DNA of 64,000 nucleotides. Source: Bacteroidales bacterium (GTDB taxonomy: Bacteria > Bacteroidota > Bacteroidia > Bacteroidales > UBA3824). A program made the translations under genes and the position numbers. Of this stretch, positions 51,200 through 59,560 are shown in pieces. The notes under the pieces were generated by a model. The model ran no database searches and was not told the DNA's origin. It saw only the letters and a list, made by a program, of their open reading frames with translations. Where the stretch lies: positions 62,001 through 126,000 of the forward strand of contig JAEERW010000008.1 of the NCBI GenBank assembly GCA_016286055.1. The letters run 5' to 3'. Numbering within the stretch: the stretch's first letter is position 1; the number at the start of each line of letters is the position of its first letter.

Positions 51200-52363
51200 T
51201 TATGCTTCGCGTTTTAGCACCTGCCTTATCTTTTTCATATAGATGAGGCAGGCGAGAGCGAAGTAAACAACTGTTTGAATAGCAATACCTTTCATCTCAA
51301 AACTTACATCAGATATTGAAGCGCCCATACCCGTTATGCGCATATAGGCATTTAAACCGAATGTTGACGGGAATAGGTACGAGAAATATCTAATGCCATC
51401 GGGAATTGCCGAGCCTGGCCACGAAAGTCCGCACATAAAGTACAGCGGCAGCGACATAAACACGAATATCAGCATACAATCTTCACGCCTGAAAATCAGG
51501 TAACTAAGCACCATTCCGAGAAAACAGCACGCACTGACGTAGGGAATCAGAAACAGTATAAAATCCCAATAATGTCCAAGTTGCGGCAAGCCGAAAAGTT
51601 TGGTGATAACAATGAATGCATAAAGTCCGTGAACGATGTATAACATCAAGTAAAAGAGCATTTTACCTAATACAATCTCTATTGAGTTTTTGTAGAAATG
51701 GCTCATAGGAATTACAAAACCGCCGTTTCGTTCGCGGCTTCGTCCCATACTCATTCCAATGCCGAGAAATAGCGATTGTTGAAAAATCATCATCAAAATA
51801 GGCGGAATCATAAACGCCGCATATCCGCCCTGAGGGTTGTAGAGCGATGTGTGCACGTAGTCGATGGGAGCCGCCATTATCTCAGCCTCGCGCTCTGTGG
51901 TGGGGCGGAGGTAATTCTCTACCTTGATTTTGCGGTTCATATCGATAGATACATTTGAGCAAGCCGACGCCGCACATTTGTAATACACCATACTCATCAT
52001 ATTGCAGTAGAGTCCCACAGTGGTTTGTTTGCCTTGGGTAAACGCCTTAGCGAAATCCTTGTCGATGTGAATGATAGCGTATGCGTCTTGACGTTCTAAT
52101 AGAGAATATGCCTCGGTCATATTGGTGCAGCATTGCACAACCTTTACATCGGGCGTGGCGTCTACCTTGCGCAAAAAATCGCGACTAAGCGACGATTTGC
52201 TGTCGTCAACTGCCACCACAGGCACATCGCGTTGCACTTCGGGAGTGTACACGTAAGCATAAATAATAGGGTAGGCGAGGGGCAGGATAACAACAAATAG
52301 GATAATGCCCACATCGTGAAAAACGGTTTGCAACTCGTCGTACCAAATTTTAATGATGTTCAT
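51200..52363 (-). CDS. ABC-2 type exporter permease (distal copy)
   Basis: 387 residues from the ATG at 52363. One N-terminal membrane segment (GIILFVVILPLAYPIIYAYV), a large periplasmic domain (about 45-180) and five membrane segments in the C-terminal half are typical of YbhS/YbhR-type ABC-2 permeases. It probably pairs with the permease at 55584-56756 and the HlyD and TolC proteins as a multidrug or lipid-type exporter. The two permeases are separated by a 3.2-kb plus-strand segment. No ATP-binding subunit is encoded in the window. Confidence 0.85.
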   Translation of the reverse strand: MNIIKIWYDELQTVFHDVGIILFVVILPLAYPIIYAYVYTPEVQRDVPVVAVDDSKSSLSRDFLRKVDATPDVKVVQCCTNMTEAYSLLERQDAYAIIHIDKDFAKAFTQGKQTTVGLYCNMMSMVYYKCAASACSNVSIDMNRKIKVENYLRPTTEREAEIMAAPIDYVHTSLYNPQGGYAAFMIPPILMMIFQQSLFLGIGMSMGRSRERNGGFVIPMSHFYKNSIEIVLGKMLFYLMLYIVHGLYAFIVITKLFGLPQLGHYWDFILFLIPYVSACCFLGMVLSYLIFRREDCMLIFVFMSLPLYFMCGLSWPGSAIPDGIRYFSYLFPSTFGLNAYMRITGMGASISDVSFEMKGIAIQTVVYFALACLIYMKKIRQVLKREA

Positions 52364-52387
52364 TTTTGTGCGTTGATTAAAACAGTG

Positions 52388-52395
52388 CAAATATA
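52388..52395 (-). promoter_or_regulatory. -7 box TATATTTG for the distal permease
   Basis: Minus-strand TAnnTTTG 25 bp before the ATG at 52363, so this permease has its own promoter. Confidence 0.6.
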
Positions 52396-52433
52396 ATTAA
52401 TATGCTCCAATATTGTAGCATTTTGGCTCTAAA

Positions 52434-52549
52434 TTGTCAAACTTTGCCGTTATATGCTCCAAAATTCATTTTCCTCCAAAAATTATTACTTGTCAAAACC
52501 GCAAAAAAAATATGCATTTTGACAAAAAATAATTTTTATTAGTTGTCAA
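52434..52549. repeat. TTGTCAA repeats in the divergent control region
   Basis: TTGTCAA occurs at 52434, 52490 and 52543 in the same orientation and once inverted at 52517-52525; TATGCTCCAA is repeated at 52401 and 52453. These look like operator sites between the permease and the symporter fusion gene. Confidence 0.5.
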
Positions 52550-52569
52550 AATTGAAGATTTTGACCTAT

Positions 52570-52587
52570 TTGTAACCGAATTGTAGC
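52570..52587 (+). promoter_or_regulatory. Pho-box-like direct repeat
   Basis: TTGTAAC-CGAA-TTGTAGC: two 7-base direct repeats with an 11-base period, the geometry of a PhoB box (CTGTCAT repeats). It lies about 55 bases before the predicted start point of the symporter fusion gene, whose own C-terminus is a PhoB-type DNA-binding domain. Confidence 0.5.
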
Positions 52588-52620
52588 CGTTTTTTTTGTT
52601 TATCTGTTATGGTTTTGCTG

Positions 52621-52628
52621 TAATTTCG
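52621..52628 (+). promoter_or_regulatory. Probable -7 box TAATTTCG
   Basis: One mismatch to TAnnTTTG; 23 bp before the ATG at 52651. Confidence 0.45.
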
Positions 52629-52650
52629 CAGCGTATTAAAACATAATGGA

Positions 52651-54615
52651 ATGACTATAAACATTGTTTTAAGGCTTCTTGGTGCGTTGGCACTGCTGAT
52701 TTATGGAATGAAGACTATGAGCGACGCTCTACAAAAAATGGCAGGCTCTGGTCTTAGGCATATTCTCGGTCGTATGACCTCAAACCGCTTTACAGGTATG
52801 CTCACGGGCACTTTTGTAACGTGCGCGGTGCAGTCGTCGTCGGCAACAACAGTTATGACAGTGTCGTTTGTTTCGGCGGGATTACTCACTCTGGCTCAGG
52901 CTATTTCGGTGATAATGGGTGCAAATATCGGCACTACGCTTACGGCGTGGATAATGTCGTTTGGATATAATGTAGACCTTACCAATGTGGTTTTTCCCTC
53001 GTTTCTTGTAGGTATTGTGTTGATTTACAGGCGAAAGCATAGAACTGCGGGCGATTTCTTGTTTGGACTTGCCTTTATGTTTTGGTCGCTTGTGGTGCTC
53101 AACGGGGCTGGTAGGGATATGGATATGCAGCACAACACTTCGGTGGTGGGTTTCTTTGCTTCGTTTGATACAGGAAGTTACCTTACGATATTTGTTTTTT
53201 TGCTTGCCGGCACTATTATTACTTGTCTTGTGCAGTCGTCGGCGGCAGTTATGGCGATTACTATTTTGCTCTGTTCCACGGGCGTGCTTCCTATCTATAT
53301 GGGCATAGCGTTGGTGATGGGCGAAAACATCGGCACCACTGCCACAGCCAATCTTGCGGCACTTGGGGCGGGCATTGAGGCTCGACGGGCGGCGTTGGCT
53401 CACCTATTGTTTAATGTTTTTGGTGTGATATGGGTTTTGGCGGTGTTTTATCCGTTTGTGAATATGGTTTGCTCGTTTGTGGGCTACAATCCGGCAGAGT
53501 CGGGTCAGGCAGAGCGTCTGCCTGTGGTGCTTGCAATGTTTCACACTTGCTTTAATGTGCTCAATACTGCGCTGTTGATAGGCTTTGTGCCTGTTTTAGA
53601 GCGTATTGTGTGCCGCATTTTGCCCAATAAAAATGCATCTAAGCCAGTTTCGTCGCTTAGGTTTATAAGCAGCGGACTTATGGCAACTCCCGAAATATCT
53701 GTTTTTCAGGCACAAAAAGAGGTTGTTCTTTATGCAGAACGTATGCAGAGGATGTTTGGAATGGTGTGCGTTTTGCTCGACGAAAAAGACGAGAAAGAGT
53801 TTGAATGGCAATATGCCCGCATTACCAAATACGAGAATATTGCTGATAATATGGAAGTTGAGATTACTGCCTACCTCAAAAAAGTGAGTATGGACCATCT
53901 CTCCGACGATACCAAAGACAAGATTCAGATAATGCTCAGTCAGACAGGCGAGTTGGAATCTATTGGTGACGCTTGCTACAAAACCGCCAAAGCAATTAAC
54001 CGCCTACGCAATGGTCGCGAAGATTTTTCTGACAAGCAATACGAAGGTTTGCACGAGATGATGCGCCTTGTAAATGAGGCAATTACACAAATGATGGTTG
54101 TGGTGGGCGGAAGACGCAACGACCTTACTATCGACCATTCGCAAGCCATTGAACGCGATATCAATACTCTCCGCGACCGTCTTAAAACCGATGCTATCAA
54201 TGCAGTTAACGACCGCTTGTGCTCATCTGCTTTGGGTTCGCTTTATAGCGACATTGTGTCAGACTGCGAAAAACTCGGCGACTATGTAATGAATGTGGTG
54301 GAGGTGCGCCTTGGCAAACGTCTGCTGAGTTACCGAGGTTTGTATGTAAATATAGATAAAAAGTCGGTTACAGTTGATGGCGTTTCTGCCGGACTTACCC
54401 GCACAGAGTTCGACCTTTTGTGTCTTTTGCTTGTTAATAGAGGTAAGGTGCTAACACGCACGCAGTTGTTGAATAGTATTTGGTCGGATGTGGTGGTAAC
54501 GGAGCGCACTGTAAACATCAACATCACCCGTCTACGCAAAAAACTCGGCGTTTATGCCCGCAATATCGAAAGCCGCCAAGGTGTTGGGTATATGTTTAAT
54601 GATGATTTGGAATAA
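52651..54615 (+). CDS. Na+/phosphate symporter-PhoU protein fused to a PhoB-type winged helix
   Basis: 654 residues in one continuous frame. Residues 1 to about 335 are a Na/Pi-cotransporter family domain with the twin QSSS motifs (TCAVQSSSATTVMTVSFV and TCLVQSSAAVMAITILL) and glycine-rich MGANIGTT/MGENIGTT loops. About 355-555 is a PhoU-like helical domain. Residues 565-654 form an OmpR/PhoB winged helix (GLTRTEFDLLCLLLVNRGKV, TVNINITRLRKKLG, QGVGYMF). The last part is not usual for this transporter family. It suggests a membrane-tethered phosphate-responsive transcription factor, which is inference. Confidence 0.9.
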   Translation: MTINIVLRLLGALALLIYGMKTMSDALQKMAGSGLRHILGRMTSNRFTGMLTGTFVTCAVQSSSATTVMTVSFVSAGLLTLAQAISVIMGANIGTTLTAWIMSFGYNVDLTNVVFPSFLVGIVLIYRRKHRTAGDFLFGLAFMFWSLVVLNGAGRDMDMQHNTSVVGFFASFDTGSYLTIFVFLLAGTIITCLVQSSAAVMAITILLCSTGVLPIYMGIALVMGENIGTTATANLAALGAGIEARRAALAHLLFNVFGVIWVLAVFYPFVNMVCSFVGYNPAESGQAERLPVVLAMFHTCFNVLNTALLIGFVPVLERIVCRILPNKNASKPVSSLRFISSGLMATPEISVFQAQKEVVLYAERMQRMFGMVCVLLDEKDEKEFEWQYARITKYENIADNMEVEITAYLKKVSMDHLSDDTKDKIQIMLSQTGELESIGDACYKTAKAINRLRNGREDFSDKQYEGLHEMMRLVNEAITQMMVVVGGRRNDLTIDHSQAIERDINTLRDRLKTDAINAVNDRLCSSALGSLYSDIVSDCEKLGDYVMNVVEVRLGKRLLSYRGLYVNIDKKSVTVDGVSAGLTRTEFDLLCLLLVNRGKVLTRTQLLNSIWSDVVVTERTVNINITRLRKKLGVYARNIESRQGVGYMFNDDLE

Positions 54616-54631
54616 TGTTATAAAGAATTTC

Positions 54632-54686
54632 CGTTTATAGCGTTCCAAAAACTTAATTTTTTTTAATTCTTGGAACGCTATAAACG
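54632..54686. repeat. Long hairpin repeat, left copy
   Basis: Arms CGTTTATAGCGTTCCAA and TTGGAACGCTATAAACG (17 bp, perfect) around a 21-base AT centre, 16 bp after the symporter stop. A near copy lies at 55526-55577. Confidence 0.88.
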
Positions 54687-55516
54687 ATTTTTTGGGTGGG
54701 ATTCCTTTTTATTGGTCGTTGTTGGAACGTGGACTGAGCGTTTCGCAAAACATTGATAGATTGTTTTTTAATGCCGACGGCAAACTACGAAATGAGTATA
54801 ATGAACTTTATAACTCGCTGTTCAAGAATTCGTTACCTTATATTAATATAGTGTCTGTTTTGGGTACAAAAAAGATGGGTATGACCCGCGATGAACTAAT
54901 CAAAGAATCAGGTATCGATAGTAGCGGTCAACTTACTCGTGTTTTAGAAGATTTAGAAAATTGTGGATTTATACGCAAGTATAGTTTTGAAGGTGTAAAG
55001 CGCTGTAAACATTTATTTCAATTGATTGACAATTACACCTTGTTTTATTATAAATTTGTGATGGATTCCGACAGTACCAATACAGGCTTTTGGACAGCAA
55101 ATATCAATACTCCACTTAGAAACTCATGGGAAGGATTGGCTTTTGAACGTGTATGTTTTGAGCATATTGCGCAAATTAAGTATGCGCTTGGCATTTCGGG
55201 AGTTTCGTCGTATTTGTATTCTTGGGAACGTAAGGGAGATGAAACTGACCCTCGTGGAGCGCAAGTTGATATGGTTATCGACCGTGCCGACCGTGTGGCG
55301 AGTCTTTGCGAAATGAAGTTCTCTACCGGCAAATACGAAATTACCAAAGACGATGATGAAAGCCTCCGCCATAAAAGTGCAGCGTTTATGGCGGCCTCAA
55401 AACCTTATAAAGGTGCTCATCTTGTGTTAGTTACTCCTTTTGGTGTGGCAGAAGGCATGTATATGTTTTCGGTGCAAAATGTTGTTACCTTAGACGATTT
55501 GTTTAAGGATTTATAG
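54687..55516 (+). pseudogene. C-terminal remnant of an AAA-family ATPase (DUF234-type)
   Basis: The frame reads DFLGGIPFYWSLLERGLSVS, then DELIKESGIDSSGQLTRVLE (winged-helix part), and ends with a PD-(D/E)XK-like DUF234 region (DPRGAQVDMVIDRADRVASL and CEMKFSTGKYEI). This is the back half of the archaeal-type ATPase family (about 490 residues). The P-loop half is missing, and the frame meets a stop (54638-54640) inside the flanking hairpin with no ATG. Hairpin repeats border it on both sides. Confidence 0.75.
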
Positions 55517-55525
55517 AGAATTTCT

Positions 55526-55577
55526 GTTTATACCGTTCCAAAAACTTAAAAATTTTTAGTTCTTGGAACGCTATAAC
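55526..55577. repeat. Long hairpin repeat, right copy
   Basis: GTTTATACCGTTCCAA and TTGGAACGCTATAAC arms with one mismatch; the preceding AGAATTTC and following AATTTTT also match the left copy. Confidence 0.85.
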
Positions 55578-55583
55578 CAATTT

Positions 55584-56756
55584 TTACGGCTTATAATCCA
55601 CATATTTAAAGGCGTGGGCTATGCGAGAGAGGACGGTGAGGGGCAGAAGGCATATTACCAACAACGCCACTATCGAGGGCCAAGCATATACAAGTTTGAA
55701 TCCGTTGAGGGCTTGGTTTACATAGAGCATATAATAATGCCTCAATGGTGAAATCCACGCAAGATACTGAAACACAGGCTTCATTGCCGTGAGCGGAAAT
55801 GTGAATCCGCTTACCGAAATTTGCAGCACTCCAAACAGCGAACAAGCACTCATTCCCATTCGCAATGTGAGGAAAATTCCAAAAAAGAATACCGCCAACG
55901 CCTGCGATGCAAATACGCACAAAAGTCCTGCGCAAATAATGCGTATCAGGCTGACATTGAGCGGAAAATCTAAAAATTTATAGAAATAAACGTCTATCAA
56001 AATCATTATCAGGCAATAGAGAAGTGTCTGCGGCCAAAGTTTTCCGGCAAGGGCTATGGTCGACGATTCGCCTGCCATTTCAAAAAGTTCTTTTTGAGTT
56101 CCCATTTTCCACTCGTAACCTATTGTGTATGCGGTAAATAGCATTATGATGAGGAAGAAAAGTCCCGGCACAACTATATTATTAAGGTATACCGAATAGT
56201 TGAGGGTAGGATTGTTGAGCGGGTGAGTTTCGATGGTGATAGGTTGCAGAATGCCCATCATCAGGCTTGGCGACACGCCTTTGGCAGTGAGAGAGGCACG
56301 GGTAATGGCAAGTCCGGCGAGTTCTGATGTGGTTTGGAGGTCTTTCATCAATAGGCTGCCGGCGGCATAATAAGTGTCGGCGGTGTAAAACGAAATTTCG
56401 GGTCGGCGGCTTGCGAGGGCGCGGTCGGTGGTGTTGCGCGGAATATAGAAGAATGCGTAAATATCGCCTTTCTGCATAGCCTTGCGTGCTTCGGAAAAAC
56501 TGCCGTAATGAGCCACAATGTCGGTATTCTGCATTGCACCCAGAATACGCACAATGCTGCGTGTGGTGGAAGTGTTGTCTTCGTCTACCACTCCACAGGG
56601 CATTTTGGTGGGTATTCCGCTGCGCATTATTTGCGTAAAGTATATTAGGCAAAATAGCGGCGCAATTATTATAACAAACAGATACATAGGACGGTGCGAG
56701 AAAATCTCTATTTCTCGTAATCCTATCCGCCATATCCGCAAAAATACCTCTTTCAT
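55584..56756 (-). CDS. ABC-2 type exporter permease (proximal copy)
   Basis: 390-residue permease with one N-terminal membrane segment (LFVIIIAPLFCLIYFTQI), a periplasmic domain (about 45-180) and five C-terminal segments, ending SPLRHYYMLYVNQALNGF. Same architecture as the distal permease at 51200-52363. It follows the HlyD gene by 34 bases and should be cotranscribed with TolC and HlyD. Confidence 0.88.
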   Translation of the reverse strand: MKEVFLRIWRIGLREIEIFSHRPMYLFVIIIAPLFCLIYFTQIMRSGIPTKMPCGVVDEDNTSTTRSIVRILGAMQNTDIVAHYGSFSEARKAMQKGDIYAFFYIPRNTTDRALASRRPEISFYTADTYYAAGSLLMKDLQTTSELAGLAITRASLTAKGVSPSLMMGILQPITIETHPLNNPTLNYSVYLNNIVVPGLFFLIIMLFTAYTIGYEWKMGTQKELFEMAGESSTIALAGKLWPQTLLYCLIMILIDVYFYKFLDFPLNVSLIRIICAGLLCVFASQALAVFFFGIFLTLRMGMSACSLFGVLQISVSGFTFPLTAMKPVFQYLAWISPLRHYYMLYVNQALNGFKLVYAWPSIVALLVICLLPLTVLSRIAHAFKYVDYKP

Positions 56757-56790
56757 TATGAATTCTGAATTGTTAATTATGAATTATGCA

Positions 56791-57771
56791 TTATTTCAAT
56801 ATTGCCGACATACCAATGCAAAGACCTTCTACTTCGCTTTGGTTGAGGGGTTTGGCTTGAACTTCAAAAGTTTTGAGGTCGTATTTGTCTAATGCTTTGG
56901 TGGCTTTCCAGGTGGCAAAGTTACCCACGTTTTTCATACGCGAAATTTTAACGTCCACGGTTTTGTCGAGGGCGGGAATGTACACCTGTTTTTGGTCGTT
57001 TACCTTGATTCCGGGCAAGAAATCTTCGCGAACCGAGAACACAAACCAATAATCGTTGGTTTTAGAGATGCTCATAATGGGAGAACCTGTGCCCACAAGT
57101 TCGCCAAGTTCTGGATAAATTTCGGTGATTTCGCCATCGGCAGTGGCAATTAGAACCATTTCGTCGATGTAAGAAGATACTTCCGACACAGCACCCTTGG
57201 CACGTTCTACCTGAGCGCGGGCTGCTGCCTTGTCTTCTTTTTGGGCACCGTTTACAGCCATATCGTACTGACTTTTGGCGGCTTTTTCGGTGGCGGACAT
57301 TGCGTCGTAGTTGGCTTTTGCCTCGTCGCGTTTTTGCGCTGCGATTACCCCTTCTTTATATAGATTTTCGGCCCGTTCGTAGGTTGATTTGGCAAGTTCC
57401 AAGCCTGCTTTTGCCTTCTGCCACATTTCAAACGCGCCCTGAATCTGTTCTTGACGCGCACCGTTTTGAGCCTTGTTTTCGATGGCTTTGGCGGCAGAAT
57501 AAGCGGCGTTGGCTTGCGAAAGTTTTGCCATAATGTCGGGTGCTTCGAGAATTGCGAGCGTGTCGCCCTTCTTTACTCGGTCGCCCTCTTCAAAACGGAT
57601 TTCGGCAACGCGTCCAGGTACTTTTGACGATACGCGATAATCGGTGGCATCTACCTCGCCTTGAATAATCTCTTCGGGGTCGGTTTTGGTTAATCCGATA
57701 ATAATCACTACTGCGATTACGGCTAAAATCACCGCAGCAAACAATAGATTTGCCGTTACTTTTCTGTTCAT
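56791..57771 (-). CDS. HlyD/EmrA-type periplasmic adaptor
   Basis: Membrane-fusion protein that links the inner-membrane permeases to TolC. The 326 residues have an N-terminal anchor (LLFAAVILAVIAVVIIIGL), a lipoyl half-motif (YRVSSKVPGRVAEIRFEEGD), an alpha-helical hairpin rich in Ala/Lys (about 85-190) and a second lipoyl half followed by a beta-barrel (DGEITEIYPELGELVGTGSP). It is the second gene of the TolC-HlyD-permease unit, 53 bp after the TolC gene. Confidence 0.92.
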   Translation of the reverse strand: MNRKVTANLLFAAVILAVIAVVIIIGLTKTDPEEIIQGEVDATDYRVSSKVPGRVAEIRFEEGDRVKKGDTLAILEAPDIMAKLSQANAAYSAAKAIENKAQNGARQEQIQGAFEMWQKAKAGLELAKSTYERAENLYKEGVIAAQKRDEAKANYDAMSATEKAAKSQYDMAVNGAQKEDKAAARAQVERAKGAVSEVSSYIDEMVLIATADGEITEIYPELGELVGTGSPIMSISKTNDYWFVFSVREDFLPGIKVNDQKQVYIPALDKTVDVKISRMKNVGNFATWKATKALDKYDLKTFEVQAKPLNQSEVEGLCIGMSAILK

Positions 57772-57824
57772 AGTATTATATCTTAATTACTAATTGTTAA
57801 TTACTTATTGTGAATTATGAATTG

Positions 57825-59417
57825 TTAATTGCCAATTCTCAACTGTCCCGTAGCCTTGTTTAAGTACAACTGAGCAAGTTTGAGGTCTATTTTAGCCTGA
57901 ACCATAGCCGATTGCGCTTGTAACCAAGCGGTTTCAGCAAGCAGAACGTTCGACACTGGTATAACGCCCTCTTTTAATCCCACATTGGCATAATGGAGGT
58001 TTTCTTGTGCCGATTGAAGGCTCTTTTGCGCTGTGCTAAGGCGTTTGGCTGCCTCTATCACGTGTTGCGACGATTGTTTTACTTGGAGTTCAATTTTTTC
58101 CTGAGTTTCTTCCAACTTGTACGATGCTTTTTCGGCTTCGAGTTTGGCGGCGCGGGTCTTGTAGATGCGTTCTCCGCCTGTTATAATGGGGATTTTTACG
58201 CCGATACCCACTGTCCACATACCCTTCATCTTGTTTTCAAAACCATTGAAACTGTTGGGATTAGTCCACGTGTAACCACCTGTGAGAGCCACATTTGGGA
58301 GAAATTCTGCACGGGCAACCTTTACCTTCTGTTCGTAAATTTTGGTGGCGAGTTCCAAAGAATTCAGTTCGGGACGATCAACGTTTTTACCGTCAACATT
58401 CAGAGTATCAATGTTTTCTGCCTCCGAAATATCAGCCAACAATAGAATATCACTTTGGTCGGCGTCTTCAAGGGTAAATTCAGTTTCAAAAGGCATTCCG
58501 CATATTTGGCAAAGAAGCATTTTACAAAGTGCAAGACCGTTATCTACTTGAATCAAAGTAACCTCAGCCTCGTTTAATTTAACTTTTACATTAAGTACAT
58601 CGGCTTTGGTGGCAAAACCTTGATCCTCCATTCGTTCTACATTCGCCTCCAAAGTGCGGAGCGATTGCGCGTAACTCTCTGCCAAACGTTTCTTGCTTTC
58701 GAGCGATACTATCTGCCAATAGGCTTCGTCAACTTTAACTATAATTTCTTGATTAGCAAGTGTTTCTTTATTTTCTTCTACCTGCAATAGATAATCGGTT
58801 ATCTTGTTGTAAGCCACAATTTTACCGCCCATATAAATGGGTTGGGTAAGCATTATCGACGCTAAGAATATATTGTGTGTATTGAGCGTTAGCGCATCGG
58901 CAATTTCGCCACCCACACCTGCGATGGGGGCAAGGCTCTGCTCTAATCTGCCCGGACTTTGGAGTGTCTGCATCAACTGCGGCACATAATTCTGCATTGC
59001 GCCCTGAAACATCTGCGCCACCTGCGGATTAGCCTGCAAGTATTGCAAAAACTGCGGATTCTGCTGCAACTGTTGAATGTTTTGTTGCAATTGCTCGGCA
59101 AAATTGTTTTTCACCTCTTGAATTTGGCTTGTGAGGTTTGTGCCCATTCCACGGAGTTTCTGTTCTTGTTCTTCGCTGATGAGGTGGATGTCTTTGCTGG
59201 TGTAGACGTATGCGCCCACGGCGTTGACCCTTGGAAGGTATTTAGAGAAAGCCGCCTTTTTGTTGTTTTCGGCAATTTCGCGGTCAATCTCGCTCATACG
59301 CAAGTCTTTGTTGTTGTTGATAGCCATAGCGCGGCAACTGTCTAATGTTAGCACCCTTTGTGCATTTGCCGAAATGCTTATCAGCATTGCCGCCGCTATG
59401 ATGTAGAACTTTTTCAT
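57825..59417 (-). CDS. TolC-family outer-membrane efflux protein
   Basis: Outer-membrane channel of the exporter. From the ATG at 59417 (MKKFYIIAAAMLISISANAQ) it has 530 residues with two OEP repeats (ALAINNNKDLRMSEIDREI-type start and AATKIYEQKVKVARAEFLPN). A Gln-rich insert (about 85-150, with several QQNPQF-like runs) enlarges the first half. The start is set by the TACATTTG box just upstream. Confidence 0.92.
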   Translation of the reverse strand: MKKFYIIAAAMLISISANAQRVLTLDSCRAMAINNNKDLRMSEIDREIAENNKKAAFSKYLPRVNAVGAYVYTSKDIHLISEEQEQKLRGMGTNLTSQIQEVKNNFAEQLQQNIQQLQQNPQFLQYLQANPQVAQMFQGAMQNYVPQLMQTLQSPGRLEQSLAPIAGVGGEIADALTLNTHNIFLASIMLTQPIYMGGKIVAYNKITDYLLQVEENKETLANQEIIVKVDEAYWQIVSLESKKRLAESYAQSLRTLEANVERMEDQGFATKADVLNVKVKLNEAEVTLIQVDNGLALCKMLLCQICGMPFETEFTLEDADQSDILLLADISEAENIDTLNVDGKNVDRPELNSLELATKIYEQKVKVARAEFLPNVALTGGYTWTNPNSFNGFENKMKGMWTVGIGVKIPIITGGERIYKTRAAKLEAEKASYKLEETQEKIELQVKQSSQHVIEAAKRLSTAQKSLQSAQENLHYANVGLKEGVIPVSNVLLAETAWLQAQSAMVQAKIDLKLAQLYLNKATGQLRIGN

Positions 59418-59436
59418 TACGCTTTTTAATTTTTTG

Positions 59437-59444
59437 CAAATGTA
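59437..59444 (-). promoter_or_regulatory. -7 box TACATTTG for the exporter operon
   Basis: Minus-strand TAnnTTTG 20 bp before the TolC ATG at 59417. Confidence 0.65.
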
Positions 59445-59560
59445 CGGCAAAAAGCGTTACACCGTAATCCAAAAATAAAGGGAAAATTGGAGTAAATAAC
59501 GGTTATTTAGGTATTTTTTGGCTATTTTGTTGATGTTTATTGGTTAATTTTAAGGTAATA

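Noticed and set aside
54692..55516. Intact gene starting at a TTG codon for the ATPase-like protein
   Set aside because: No ATG or ribosome site, an in-frame stop in the hairpin just upstream, and the whole P-loop half is absent.
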